A stretch of 64,000 nt of DNA from Prevotella sp. UBA2739 (GTDB lineage: Bacteria; Bacteroidota; Bacteroidia; Bacteroidales; Bacteroidaceae). Both the position numbers and the translations under genes were made by a program. The DNA is taken from the NCBI GenBank assembly GCA_002353525.1, contig DEJV01000005.1, forward strand, positions 1-64,000, written 5' to 3'. Below are positions 34,505 through 42,549 of the stretch, one piece after another (within the stretch, counting starts at the first letter, position 1; each line of letters begins with the position of its first letter). The notes below the pieces were generated by a model. It searched no databases. It was not told the DNA's origin and saw only the letters and a list, made by a program, of their open reading frames with translations.

Positions 34505-37096
34505 CTACCCACACCTGCTGGCACCGCAGTTCTTGCAGATGAGGCATCCTTCCTGATAGACGAGGGTCTCGTGGCCGCAGACCGGACATTTCTGGCCCTT
34601 TGCTTCTGTGCCGTCGGTGATATACTTCTTCAGGGCGCGTTCCACTCCGTTCTTCCAGGTGTTGATGCTCTCGCTCTTCAGCTGCAGCGAGCTCACCAGC
34701 TTGATGACATGCTCTATCGGCATGCGGTAGCGCAGCACTCCCGAGATGAGCTTGGCGTAGTTCCAGTATTCTGGATTGAACTTCTCGCTCAGTCCCTCCA
34801 CGGTAGTCTTATATCCGCGCTTGTTCTCAAACTGGAAGTCATAGCGCTTCGTCCCGTCGGGGTTCACCTGCTTGATAATCTTTCCTTTTGTCACCGACTT
34901 GGGCAGCATGATGCCTTCCTCATCGTCTTGCAGACCGGTAAAGATCTCGTAGGGATAACCATCCAGCAGACCCACAAAGGCCACCCACTTCTCTTTGTTG
35001 TTCTGGAAGCGCACCACGTCGCACTCCAGCACTTGCGGGCGCACCTCCGTCACCTCGGGATGCTTGCAGGGAGGCGTATCCACCGACGTGGGCATCTCGT
35101 TGCCCTCGTTGTTCTCCTTCTTCTTGTCTTTCTTCGACACGCTGATCATCACGCCCGAACGGCTGCCGTCGCGATAGATGGTACAGCCCTTGCAGCCCGA
35201 CTTCCAGGCTTCCACATACAGGCGGTTCACCAGCGCCTCGTCCACGTCGTTGGGCAGGTTCACCGTCACGCTGATCGAGTGGTCCACCCACTTCTGAATG
35301 GCTCCTTGCATCTTCACCTTCATCAGCCAGTCCACATCGTTGGCCGTGGCTTTACAATAAGGTGACTTGGCCACCAGCTCGTCAATCTCCTCTTGCGTAT
35401 AGCGTTTTTCGGTGTCCAGACCGTTCACGCGCATCCACTCAATAAACTTCGGGTGATAGACGATATACTCCTCGAACGAGTCGCCCACCTCATCCACAAA
35501 GTCCACATGCACGTCGGCGTCGCCTGGGTTCACCTTTCTGCGGCGTTTATATACGGGCATGAACACGGGCTCAATGCCGCTGGTGGTCTGTGTCATCAGC
35601 GAGGTGGTGCCGGTGGGAGCGATGGTCAGACAGGCAATGTTCCGTCGGCCATATTTTGCCATGTCGGCATAGAGCTTCCCGTCGGCATCCTTCAGTCGCA
35701 GGATGAACGGATTCTTCTCCTCGCGCTTCGCATCGTAGATCTCGAAGGCGCCGCGCTCCTTCGCCATCACCACCGACGAGCCGTAGGCTGCCAGCGCCAG
35801 CGTGCGGTGCACGTTCACCGAGAAGTCGGTAGCCTCCTGCGTGCCGTAGCGCAGTCCCATGGCGGCAATCATGTCGCCCTCGGCCGTGATGCCCACGCCC
35901 GTGCGACGGCCCATGCCGCTCTTGCGCTTGATCTTCTCCCACAGGTGATACTCAGCGCCCTTCACCTCCTGGTTCTGCGGGTCTTCCTTCACCTTCTCCA
36001 TAATCTGGTCTATCTTCTCCAGCTCCAGGTCCACAATGTCGTCCATCAGCCGCTGTGCCATCGCCACATGCTTGCGGAACAGCTCGTAGTCGAAGTAAGC
36101 CTCCTTGGTAAACGCATTCACCACATACGAGTAGAGGTTAATGCTCAGCAAACGGCACGAGTCGTAGGGGCAGAGCGGTATCTCGCCACACGGGTTGGTG
36201 CTCACCGTGCGGAAGCCCAGGTCGGCATAACAGTCGGGAATGCTCTCGCGCAGAATGGTGTCCCAGAACAGCACACCCGGCTCAGCACTCTTCCAGGCGT
36301 TGTGCACAATCTTCTCCCACAGCTTGCGGGCCGAGATCTCTTTCTGCACAAACACCTCGGCGCTGTCGGCATTGCCGTCTACGGGGAACTGCTGCACATA
36401 CGCGCGGTCGTCGATGGCGGCACGCATAAACTCGTCGTCAATCTTCACGCTCACGTTGGCACCCGTCACCTTGCCCTCGGTCATCTTCGCGTCGATGAAA
36501 GCCTCAGAGTCGGGATGCTTGATGCTCACGCTCAGCATCAGCGCACCGCGCCGGCCGTCCTGAGCCACCTCGCGCGTACTATTACTATAGCGCTCCATAA
36601 ACGGCACCAGGCCCGTCGACGTGAGCGCCGAGTTGTTCACCGGCGAACCCTTCGGACGGATATGGCTCAGGTCGTGGCCCACGCCGCCGCGCCGCTTCAT
36701 CAGCTGCACCTGCTCCTCGTCGATGCGCATGATGGCACCATACGAGTCGGCATTGCCGTCGAGACCTATCACAAAACAGTTCGACAGCGACGCCACCTGG
36801 AAGTTGTTGCCGATGCCCGTCATCGGACTGCCTGCCGGCACGATATACTTAAAGTGGTCGAGCAGCTGGAAGATCTCCTCTGCCGCCATCGGGTTGGGAT
36901 ATTTCTGCTCGATGCGCGCTATCTCATTGGCAATGCGCCAATGCATCTGCTCGGGCGAACACTCGTAGATCTTGCCATAAGAATCCTTCATGGCATATTT
37001 GTTCACCCACACGCGGGCGGCCAGTTCATCACCGCCGAAATACTGTAACGACGCTGCGTAAGCCTCATCGTATGAATAAGTTTTTCTCGATTCCAT
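34505..37096 (-). CDS. nrdJ: adenosylcobalamin-dependent (class II) ribonucleotide reductase
   Basis: A protein of 863 residues. NPCGEIPLCPYDSCRLL carries the active-site cysteine region, and TNPCGE and SPT-type turns are characteristic of NrdJ. The C-terminal CPVCG...CLICKNCG forms a zinc-ribbon-like four-cysteine site. It makes deoxyribonucleotides without oxygen and needs vitamin B12. A -7 box lies at 37122-37129 with a very short leader, so there is no room for a cobalamin riboswitch. The stop codon runs into TTGATAATTG repeats. Confidence 0.94.
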   Translation of the reverse strand: MESRKTYSYDEAYAASLQYFGGDELAARVWVNKYAMKDSYGKIYECSPEQMHWRIANEIARIEQKYPNPMAAEEIFQLLDHFKYIVPAGSPMTGIGNNFQVASLSNCFVIGLDGNADSYGAIMRIDEEQVQLMKRRGGVGHDLSHIRPKGSPVNNSALTSTGLVPFMERYSNSTREVAQDGRRGALMLSVSIKHPDSEAFIDAKMTEGKVTGANVSVKIDDEFMRAAIDDRAYVQQFPVDGNADSAEVFVQKEISARKLWEKIVHNAWKSAEPGVLFWDTILRESIPDCYADLGFRTVSTNPCGEIPLCPYDSCRLLSINLYSYVVNAFTKEAYFDYELFRKHVAMAQRLMDDIVDLELEKIDQIMEKVKEDPQNQEVKGAEYHLWEKIKRKSGMGRRTGVGITAEGDMIAAMGLRYGTQEATDFSVNVHRTLALAAYGSSVVMAKERGAFEIYDAKREEKNPFILRLKDADGKLYADMAKYGRRNIACLTIAPTGTTSLMTQTTSGIEPVFMPVYKRRRKVNPGDADVHVDFVDEVGDSFEEYIVYHPKFIEWMRVNGLDTEKRYTQEEIDELVAKSPYCKATANDVDWLMKVKMQGAIQKWVDHSISVTVNLPNDVDEALVNRLYVEAWKSGCKGCTIYRDGSRSGVMISVSKKDKKKENNEGNEMPTSVDTPPCKHPEVTEVRPQVLECDVVRFQNNKEKWVAFVGLLDGYPYEIFTGLQDDEEGIMLPKSVTKGKIIKQVNPDGTKRYDFQFENKRGYKTTVEGLSEKFNPEYWNYAKLISGVLRYRMPIEHVIKLVSSLQLKSESINTWKNGVERALKKYITDGTEAKGQKCPVCGHETLVYQEGCLICKNCGASRCG

Positions 37097-37121
37097 GTGT
37101 ACGATTATATATTTTTGCCTA

Positions 37122-37129
37122 CAAAGTTA
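37122..37129 (-). promoter_or_regulatory. -7 box of nrdJ
   Basis: Plus-strand CAAAGTTA reads TAACTTTG on the minus strand; CAAA at 37144-37147 is a possible -33 box at a shorter 14-nt distance. Confidence 0.55.
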
Positions 37130-37204
37130 CAATGTTTCTTTGACAAAATGAAATACTTCGTGAAGATTTTTGAGATAAAACTTTCCCGAAATGGAAAAGT
37201 TTAC

Positions 37205-37212
37205 TAATTTTG
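37205..37212 (+). promoter_or_regulatory. -7 box of the nitroreductase gene
   Basis: TAATTTTG at 37205-37212 predicts a start near 37219 and so rules out a TTG start at 37210 in favour of ATG at 37234. Confidence 0.55.
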
Positions 37213-37233
37213 CAAACAAAAAAATCAACCAAA

Positions 37234-37971
37234 ATGGAAACCATACACACTCGCAGAACCATCCGGAAATATTCCGACCAGGAAGTTAGCAACGCCCTCC
37301 TCAACCGTCTGCTGACCGACGCCGAGCGCACACAGACCATGGGCAACCTACAGCTCTATAGCGTCGTCGTCACACGCAGCCCGGAGATGAAGCAACGGCT
37401 CGCACCCGCTCATTTCAACCAGCCCATGGTCACCCAGGCACCCGTCGTGCTCACCTTCTGTGCCGACTTCAGGCGCACCACCGTATGGTGCGACAACCGG
37501 CAGGCCGATCCCGGCTACGACAATTTCCTCTCGTTCATCAACGCCGCCACCGATGCCCTGCTCTACTGCCAGACGTTCTGCAACCTTGCCGAGGCCGAGG
37601 GACTGGGTCTGTGCTACCTCGGCACCACCGTCTACATGCCCCAGCTCATCATCGACACGCTGCAACTGCCGCGCCTGGTGATGCCCGTGGCCACCATCAC
37701 CCTGGGATGGCCCGACGAGCAGCCGCCGCTCTCCGACCGTCTGCCCCTGGCCGCCATCGTCCACGACGAGACCTACCACGACTACACACCCGCCGACATC
37801 GATGCCCACTACACCGCCAAGGAGCAGTTGCCCGAGAACCAGGAGTTTGTGCGCATCAACCACAAGCAGACGCTCGCCCAGGTGTTCACCGACTGCCGTT
37901 ACACCCGCAAGGACAACGAAGCCCTCTCTGCCACCTTGCTTGAGACACTCCGCAAGCAAGGACTTATATAA
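37234..37971 (+). CDS. nitroreductase-family (NfsA-like) oxidoreductase
   Basis: Start ATG at 37234 gives 245 residues. HTRRTIRKYSDQEV at the N-terminus is the FMN-binding RRS/T-R motif of nitroreductases. AGLGLCYLGTTVYMP-like sequence (EAEGLGLCYLG) and MPVATITLGWPDE form the second flavin and dimer regions. A C-terminal extension (QEFVRINHKQTLAQVFTDCRY) is typical of the NfsA-type NAD(P)H-dependent FMN oxidoreductases. It probably reduces quinones or nitroaromatics. It is divergent from nrdJ; the stop codon is followed at once by TTGATAATTG repeats. Confidence 0.82.
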   Translation: METIHTRRTIRKYSDQEVSNALLNRLLTDAERTQTMGNLQLYSVVVTRSPEMKQRLAPAHFNQPMVTQAPVVLTFCADFRRTTVWCDNRQADPGYDNFLSFINAATDALLYCQTFCNLAEAEGLGLCYLGTTVYMPQLIIDTLQLPRLVMPVATITLGWPDEQPPLSDRLPLAAIVHDETYHDYTPADIDAHYTAKEQLPENQEFVRINHKQTLAQVFTDCRYTRKDNEALSATLLETLRKQGLI

Positions 37972-38075
37972 TTGATAATTGATAATTGACAATTGATAAT
38001 TCTTGAAGACGCGTGGTGATAATTATCCGAAATTCAATTCAATTATCAATTGTCAATTATCAATTATCAATTAAA
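37969..38075. repeat. ATTGATAATTG repeats at two convergent stop codons
   Basis: Gene-sense TTGATAATTGATAATTGACA starts at the nitroreductase stop (37969-37971), and the mirror-image block contains the stop of the minus-strand phosphatase gene (38067). Both copies are in sense orientation for their own gene, so they form an inverted pair. Confidence 0.8.
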
Positions 38076-39848
38076 TTGCACTGCCAGCATCGTCAGGTCG
38101 TCGCTCTGCTCAGCGCCACCCACGAAGTCGCGCACGGCGTCAGCCATCTTTCCTATCAGCAGCTCCGGCTGGTGCTGACGCAGGTCATACTGCGTGTTGG
38201 CAACGGCCAGCACCCGCTCCCTGCCAAACAGCTCATGCTCGCTGTTCTCTGCCTCTGTCAGTCCGTCGGTAAACATAAATATCGTGGTCTGGTGGTCTAT
38301 CATCGTCTCCTGACACGTATACTTCCTGCCTGGCACCACCCCCACAATGAGGTTGGGGTCGCACGGCAGCACACCCACCTGGCGGCCCACCAGCAACGGA
38401 GCCTCATGACCCGCATTGCAATAGCGCAGCCTGCCCGTCTTCAGGTCGAGCACACCCAGGAACAACGTCACAAACATGTTCGACTCGTTGCCCTCGGTCA
38501 TCGCCTCGTTCAGCGTCTCCACAATCTTGTCCGGCTCCGGCTCATGTGCCGACACCGTGCGCAGCAGCGCCCGCGTCATCGCCATCACCAAGGCCGCAGG
38601 CACACCCTTGCCCGCCACGTCGCCAATGCAGAAAAACAGATTGTTGTCGCGGATATAAAAGTCGTAAAGGTCGCCGCCCACAGCCCTCGCTGCCGCCAGC
38701 GTACCATAAATATCGATGTCGTCGCGGTCGGGATAGGGCGGGAAAATCTTCGGCAGCATCGACATCTGAATGCCGCTGGCAATCTTCAGCTCGTTCTCCA
38801 TCGCCGCATTCTGCATCCTCACCGCCTGCAGGTTCTTAAAGCCGCGAACCGCACGGCTGATAATCAGTCCTATCAGCGCCAGGCCCGCCAGCATCAGCAC
38901 AAACAGGCCGAGGCCCACGCGCCGCAGGCTCTTGAATACCTCCTTGTCGGGGCACACCACCGCCATCGACCAGCCTGTCTCACCGTCCACGGGAGCAAAG
39001 AACACATAGTTCTTCTCGCCTTTCTCGTTGGTCACCACCGTCTGTCCGCTCTTGCCCTCCATCATCTCGCGGTTGATGCGCTTCGCCGTCGTGTCCTTCA
39101 TCTTCGACGTCACCTCCTGAATAGAGCGTCTCATCACCAGGCTCTCCTCCGGACAAGCCATCATCTGACCCGTGCGCGAGATCACCAGGTTGTACGACGA
39201 CGGATAGATTGGCCGTGCGTTGATCACGCCGCCCAGCCAGTCCAGCGATACGTCGGCGCCCATCACCGCCACCGTCCGTCCCTTTGCGTCGTGTATGGGT
39301 ATGGTGTAGGTGCAGAGCATCGTCTTCGCCCCCGCCTCGTCGTAGTAAGGCTCCGACCAGCGGCCCTTCGTCGCCGCCATGCCGTCGATGAACCACTCCG
39401 CGTGCAGGTAGTCGTGCGATGCCGACCCTATCTGCGAGGTCTCCATCTTCCCGCCTTCGCGCCGCACCACATAAGGCTCAAACCAGCGGCCCTTCTGCGG
39501 GTAGTAGTTCTCCACAAAGGCCACGCCGCATCCCATGATGGCCGTATTCTGCTCCACCAGCCGCCGTGTCACCACACAGATTGAGTCCGGCATCCCGAGC
39601 GTCTTCTCCACGGTCCACGACATATTTTCCAGAGCCACCTCCACGGCCGTCATCACTTTCTGTATCTCCAGGTTCTTCACCTGCAGTTCGGCTTTCGCCC
39701 TGTGCTCCACCTCCTCGCGGATGCCTTTACTGGCAAAGATATACTGCACCGCCGACGTCACTCCTATCAGCACGGCAGCCGTGATGATAATCGCCAATGT
39801 CGACTTTGCCTGTAGCGAATGCCGCCACTCATTCAAGTGTAAATTCAT
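38067..39848 (-). CDS. membrane sensor with SpoIIE/PP2C phosphatase domain
   Basis: Start chosen at MNLHLNEWRHS (593 residues), after which a transmembrane helix (about 17-38) leads into an extracytoplasmic sensor domain (about 40-310, dCache-like by length and by the WFIDGMAATKGRWSEPYYDE region). A second TM helix follows near 315-340, then a short linker and the SpoIIE/RsbU-type phosphatase (about 375-593) with metal-binding aspartates in AVGGDLYDF, GDVAGKGVPAAL and FTDGLTEAEN. It should dephosphorylate an anti-anti-sigma-like partner in response to an envelope signal; no partner is adjacent. C-terminal residues FN and the stop come from the repeat block. Confidence 0.85.
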   Translation of the reverse strand: MNLHLNEWRHSLQAKSTLAIIITAAVLIGVTSAVQYIFASKGIREEVEHRAKAELQVKNLEIQKVMTAVEVALENMSWTVEKTLGMPDSICVVTRRLVEQNTAIMGCGVAFVENYYPQKGRWFEPYVVRREGGKMETSQIGSASHDYLHAEWFIDGMAATKGRWSEPYYDEAGAKTMLCTYTIPIHDAKGRTVAVMGADVSLDWLGGVINARPIYPSSYNLVISRTGQMMACPEESLVMRRSIQEVTSKMKDTTAKRINREMMEGKSGQTVVTNEKGEKNYVFFAPVDGETGWSMAVVCPDKEVFKSLRRVGLGLFVLMLAGLALIGLIISRAVRGFKNLQAVRMQNAAMENELKIASGIQMSMLPKIFPPYPDRDDIDIYGTLAAARAVGGDLYDFYIRDNNLFFCIGDVAGKGVPAALVMAMTRALLRTVSAHEPEPDKIVETLNEAMTEGNESNMFVTLFLGVLDLKTGRLRYCNAGHEAPLLVGRQVGVLPCDPNLIVGVVPGRKYTCQETMIDHQTTIFMFTDGLTEAENSEHELFGRERVLAVANTQYDLRQHQPELLIGKMADAVRDFVGGAEQSDDLTMLAVQFN

Positions 39849-40380
39849 TCCGATTTTTCTTAGTAGTGATTCATTTATTTCGAGAGCCGCAAAGCCCCCT
39901 CTTTCCAACCTGCAAAATTATCACTTTTTATTGAAACATCCAAAAACTTTCAGGGGAAATAGCTAAATGATGAATGAATGATTTTTCGACAGAGAGTTTT
40001 TCGACAAAGAGACAAAGAGACATTTTTAGATCCGACTGAGCGGGTAGACTGACCGGGTAATGATGGCCTGGCTTGTAGCAGCAACCTCATACATGATTCA
40101 AGTATGAGGTTTTCCCTTACAGTCTACCCCTGAACCCTCCTGCCGAACGGATTCTATTTTGAAGTTCAGACTACATACATGCCTCACATTACTTTTTCAC
40201 ATTTTCACATTTCACATTTTCACAATTAACTCACATACAAACGCTCCGGCTTACTTTCTGCATGCCCTGCTCTCGGCTACGACTGAGCGGACAGAACAGG
40301 GCAAATCCATTTTTCCACTTTTCCATTTTTCCATTTTTCCATTTTCATCACTTTACAACACACATTAATACTCATACATG

Positions 40381-40434
40381 TCTACTTTATTAAATTATAT
40401 ATTATTATAATATTATATAATTATTCAAAGTAGA
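40381..40434. repeat. AT-rich palindrome, copy 1
   Basis: TCTACTTT...AAAGTAGA closes a nearly perfect 54-bp hairpin of A/T sequence. The same 5' arm recurs at 40510. Confidence 0.8.
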
Positions 40435-40509
40435 GGCTGTTTTACACTTTACCTCCCCCACTGCATTTTTCGATTCAACCTTTGTAATCTACATTTCTAC
40501 TAACTAATG

Positions 40510-40586
40510 TCTACTTTATTAAATTATATATTATTATATATATATTATAATAATATATAATAATATATAATTATTGAAAGTGGAGA
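40510..40586. repeat. AT-rich palindrome, copy 2
   Basis: It begins with the same 28 bases as copy 1 and closes with AAAGTGGAGA after a longer TA-rich centre; arms are imperfect complements. Confidence 0.75.
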
Positions 40587-40858
40587 CTATTTAGCAATTC
40601 CCCACCCCATTACTTTGCGAATTGGGAAAAGTGGAAAATGGAAAAGTGGAAAAGTGGAAACGCACTGCTCGGTCCATTCCGGTTGTCTCTTAAATGTGAA
40701 AATGTGAAATGTGAAAATGTGAAAAACTTCATTCTGCGAACTCTCTTTCACACGAATTACCACGAATCACACACGAATTATTCGTGAATAAGAATTTATG
40801 GTTAATTCGTGGTAAATTACTGATAATTCGTGTTTATAAAAAAAAAGAAATTTTGCTT

Positions 40859-40962
40859 TCCATGAATAATGTAACAGCCCGGTCAGATTTGCAGCTCGGG
40901 CGGATTCTGGGCATAGCTAGCTCGGGCGGATTCTGGGCATAGCTAGCTCGGGCGAATTTGCA
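40859..40962. repeat. 26-bp tandem repeats with GGCGGATT cores
   Basis: The unit CTCGGGCGGATTCTGGGCATAGCTAG repeats at a 26-bp period (two full copies and a partial one), each with the CTAG-containing ends. It belongs to the TCGGATTTGCAATCCGAC family below. Confidence 0.7.
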
Positions 40963-41082
40963 ATCCGACCGTTTTGAATATAAGCATTTGCAATGCGATA
41001 AAATCTTCCGCTTGCGAACTTTATTTGCCGCATTACAAATGCTCATACTCGGTGCAGTCGGATTGCAAATCCGACTGAGCGG
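40963..41082 (+). repeat. 120-bp direct repeat, copy 1, upstream of the HU-like gene
   Basis: It starts ATCCGACCGTTTTGAATATA and contains a long hairpin (GCATTTG...CAAATGC, with AATGCG/CGCATT inside) and ends with TCGGATTGCAAATCCGACTG. Copy 2 is at 42337-42457 in the same orientation. Confidence 0.85.
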
Positions 41083-41432
41083 GGCAAATCCGACTGAGCG
41101 GAAATTCAGAAATTCAGAATTTGGAAAAGTGGAAATCAAAGCCCCGACTCGTTGATGATGGTAGCCCGAGTCTTGTAGTTGGAACCACTCTCCCGAATTG
41201 GGAGGGTGGTTTTGTCCGCTCGATCGGTCGGATTTGCAGCTCAGGTAGCTCGGTCGGATTTGCAATCCGGCCGTTATGTCTAAGATGTACACACACTACA
41301 TTTCTCAAGCAACATTCTGAGATTTTTCGTACGCCCTCTGGCGCCGTAGAATAATGCTCTGCGCGCGCAGCCGTGCGTTGTAAGGATTTCAGAAAACTTT
41401 TCGAAAACCATGCGAAATATCCCGAAAAACGC

Positions 41433-41463
41433 TTGCAAAACTGCCGTTATATGGCTATCTTTG
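41433..41463 (+). promoter_or_regulatory. promoter of the HU-like gene
   Basis: TTG at 41433-41435 and TATCTTTG at 41456-41463, 20 nt apart, 53 bp before the ATG at 41516. 41083-41432 holds no convincing gene and more TCGGATTTGC repeats. Confidence 0.65.
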
Positions 41464-41515
41464 CAGTAGAGAACCGATAACCGAATGTCAAACTTTTTAA
41501 CTAATTAAACCGCTT

Positions 41516-41953
41516 ATGCTAAAGTACAAACTCTATCAAGACAACCGAAAGACCGCCCAGAACAAGGGTTACTGGTACGCACGTCCCCACGTGAATCACA
41601 CCTACGACCTGAACGAGCTGGCCGAGCACATGGCCAACCACAATTCGCCCTACTCGCTGGGTGTCATCCAGGGAGTGCTCACCGACATGCTGAGATGTAT
41701 CAAGGAGCTCGTCGAGGATGGAAATGCCGTAAAACTGTCCAACCTGGCCATTTTCTCTCTGGGTTTCCGCTCTACGGGTGCCCCCAGCGTCAAGATGTAC
41801 GATGCCGGTAAGAACATCAAGTCGTTCAGACTCCGCGCCCGCGCCACCGGCGATTACACTCCACAGGCCCTCAAGCAGCGTGTGAAGGTGCGCCAGTACG
41901 ACGAGTACAAGGTCAGCACCGATGAGCCCGAGACCGAGCCGACTGAGCCTTAA
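41516..41953 (+). CDS. HU-like DNA-binding protein
   Basis: A protein of 145 residues, basic, of the HU-related (IHF-like) family. The core about 30-118 has the HU fold pattern, with AEHMANHNSPYSLGVIQGVLTDMLRCIKELVEDGNAVKL as the helices and FSLGFRSTGAPSVKMYDAGKNI as the strand region. A charged Glu/Thr-rich tail ends the protein. Such genes in Bacteroidales lie beside small peptides and cell-wall amidase genes. The stop is followed by AGTGAAAAGTG-type repeats. Confidence 0.8.
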   Translation: MLKYKLYQDNRKTAQNKGYWYARPHVNHTYDLNELAEHMANHNSPYSLGVIQGVLTDMLRCIKELVEDGNAVKLSNLAIFSLGFRSTGAPSVKMYDAGKNIKSFRLRARATGDYTPQALKQRVKVRQYDEYKVSTDEPETEPTEP

Positions 41954-42095
41954 CTGTGAAGAGTGATGAGTGAACAGTTAACAGTGAATAGTGAAAAGTG
42001 CTTCCCTCGCCTTGCTCCAATCCGTTAACTGTTCCTCACTCTCACACTCAACTGAAAACTATTCACTGTTCACTATTAACTATTCACTGTAAACT

Positions 42096-42188
42096 ATGAC
42101 AAAAGAAACTTGGAAACTGATTCTTCAGATCATCGTCAGCGTCATCACCGCCATCGCCACCACGCTAGGAGTCACCAGTTGCATGTAG
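42096..42188 (+). CDS. smalltalk protein, 30 residues
   Basis: MTKETWKLILQIIVSVITAI followed by ATTLGVTSCM is a short basic N-terminus, a hydrophobic helix and a final cysteine-methionine. I recognise this as the Bacteroidales smalltalk protein family, usually next to an HU-like gene and often an amidase. The ATG is 142 bp after the HU-like stop. Function is unknown; the VTSC end resembles a lipobox. The stop codon is followed within three bases by TTGATAATTG repeats. Confidence 0.75.
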   Translation: MTKETWKLILQIIVSVITAIATTLGVTSCM

Positions 42189-42336
42189 TCAATTGATAAT
42201 TGATAATTGACAATTGATAATTAGGCCTAGCGGAGTAATCTCAGCACGCTAGCTCAGCTAGCTCGGTCGGATTTGCAAATCCGACTGAGCGGGAGAGCTC
42301 CCCTAGCTCCGCAAGGCAAATTATCAATTAGCGAAC

Positions 42337-42457
42337 ATCCGACCGTTTTTGAATATAAGCATTTGCAATGCGATAGAATCTTCCGCTTGCGACCATTTTT
42401 CCCGCATTAAAAATGCTCATACTCGGTGCAGTCGGATTTGCAATCCGACTGAGCGGA
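42337..42457 (+). repeat. 120-bp direct repeat, copy 2, downstream of smalltalk
   Basis: About 90% identical to 40963-41082, same orientation. The two copies bracket the HU-like and smalltalk genes. It starts ATCCGACCGTTTTTGAATAT and ends with the palindromic GTCGGATTTGCAATCCGAC followed by TGAGCGG. Confidence 0.85.
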
Positions 42458-42481
42458 GGAACGGGAACTGGCTCTTATAAA

Positions 42482-42516
42482 GAAACGAGCGGATGCCCTA
42501 GAGGAACATCCGCTCG
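42482..42516. terminator. hairpin terminating the transporter gene
   Basis: AACGAGCGGATG (42482-42493) pairs perfectly with CATCCGCTCGTT (42505-42516). On the minus strand, T-rich sequence follows, which suits the 3' end of the transporter gene at 42550. Confidence 0.75.
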
Positions 42517-42549
42517 TTATGATATAATGAGAATGATTGATTGCTGGAA

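Larger units (their letters stand above)
40193..40726. repeat. 534-bp nested inverted repeat
   Basis: Outer arms 40193-40223 and 40696-40726 are perfect 31-bp reverse complements (cores TTTTTCACATTTTCACATTT and its complement). Inner arms at 40307-40346 (TTTCCATTTTTCC type) and 40624-40661 are imperfect complements, and two AT-rich palindromes (40381-40434, 40510-40586) lie between them near the centre (about 40460-40480). There is no coding frame. It may be a replication, segregation or nucleoid-associated element, or a product of repeat expansion. The flanks 39849-40192 hold no gene; 39998-40025 is a GACAAAGAGA-type low-complexity stretch. Confidence 0.8.

Noticed and set aside
37097..37233. 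Cobalamin riboswitch upstream of nrdJ
   Set aside because: The predicted transcript leader is about 20 nt, too short for the aptamer.
40834..41292. A 152-codon minus-strand frame
   Set aside because: It is built from TCGGATTTGC and CTAGCTCGG repeats and is not protein-like.
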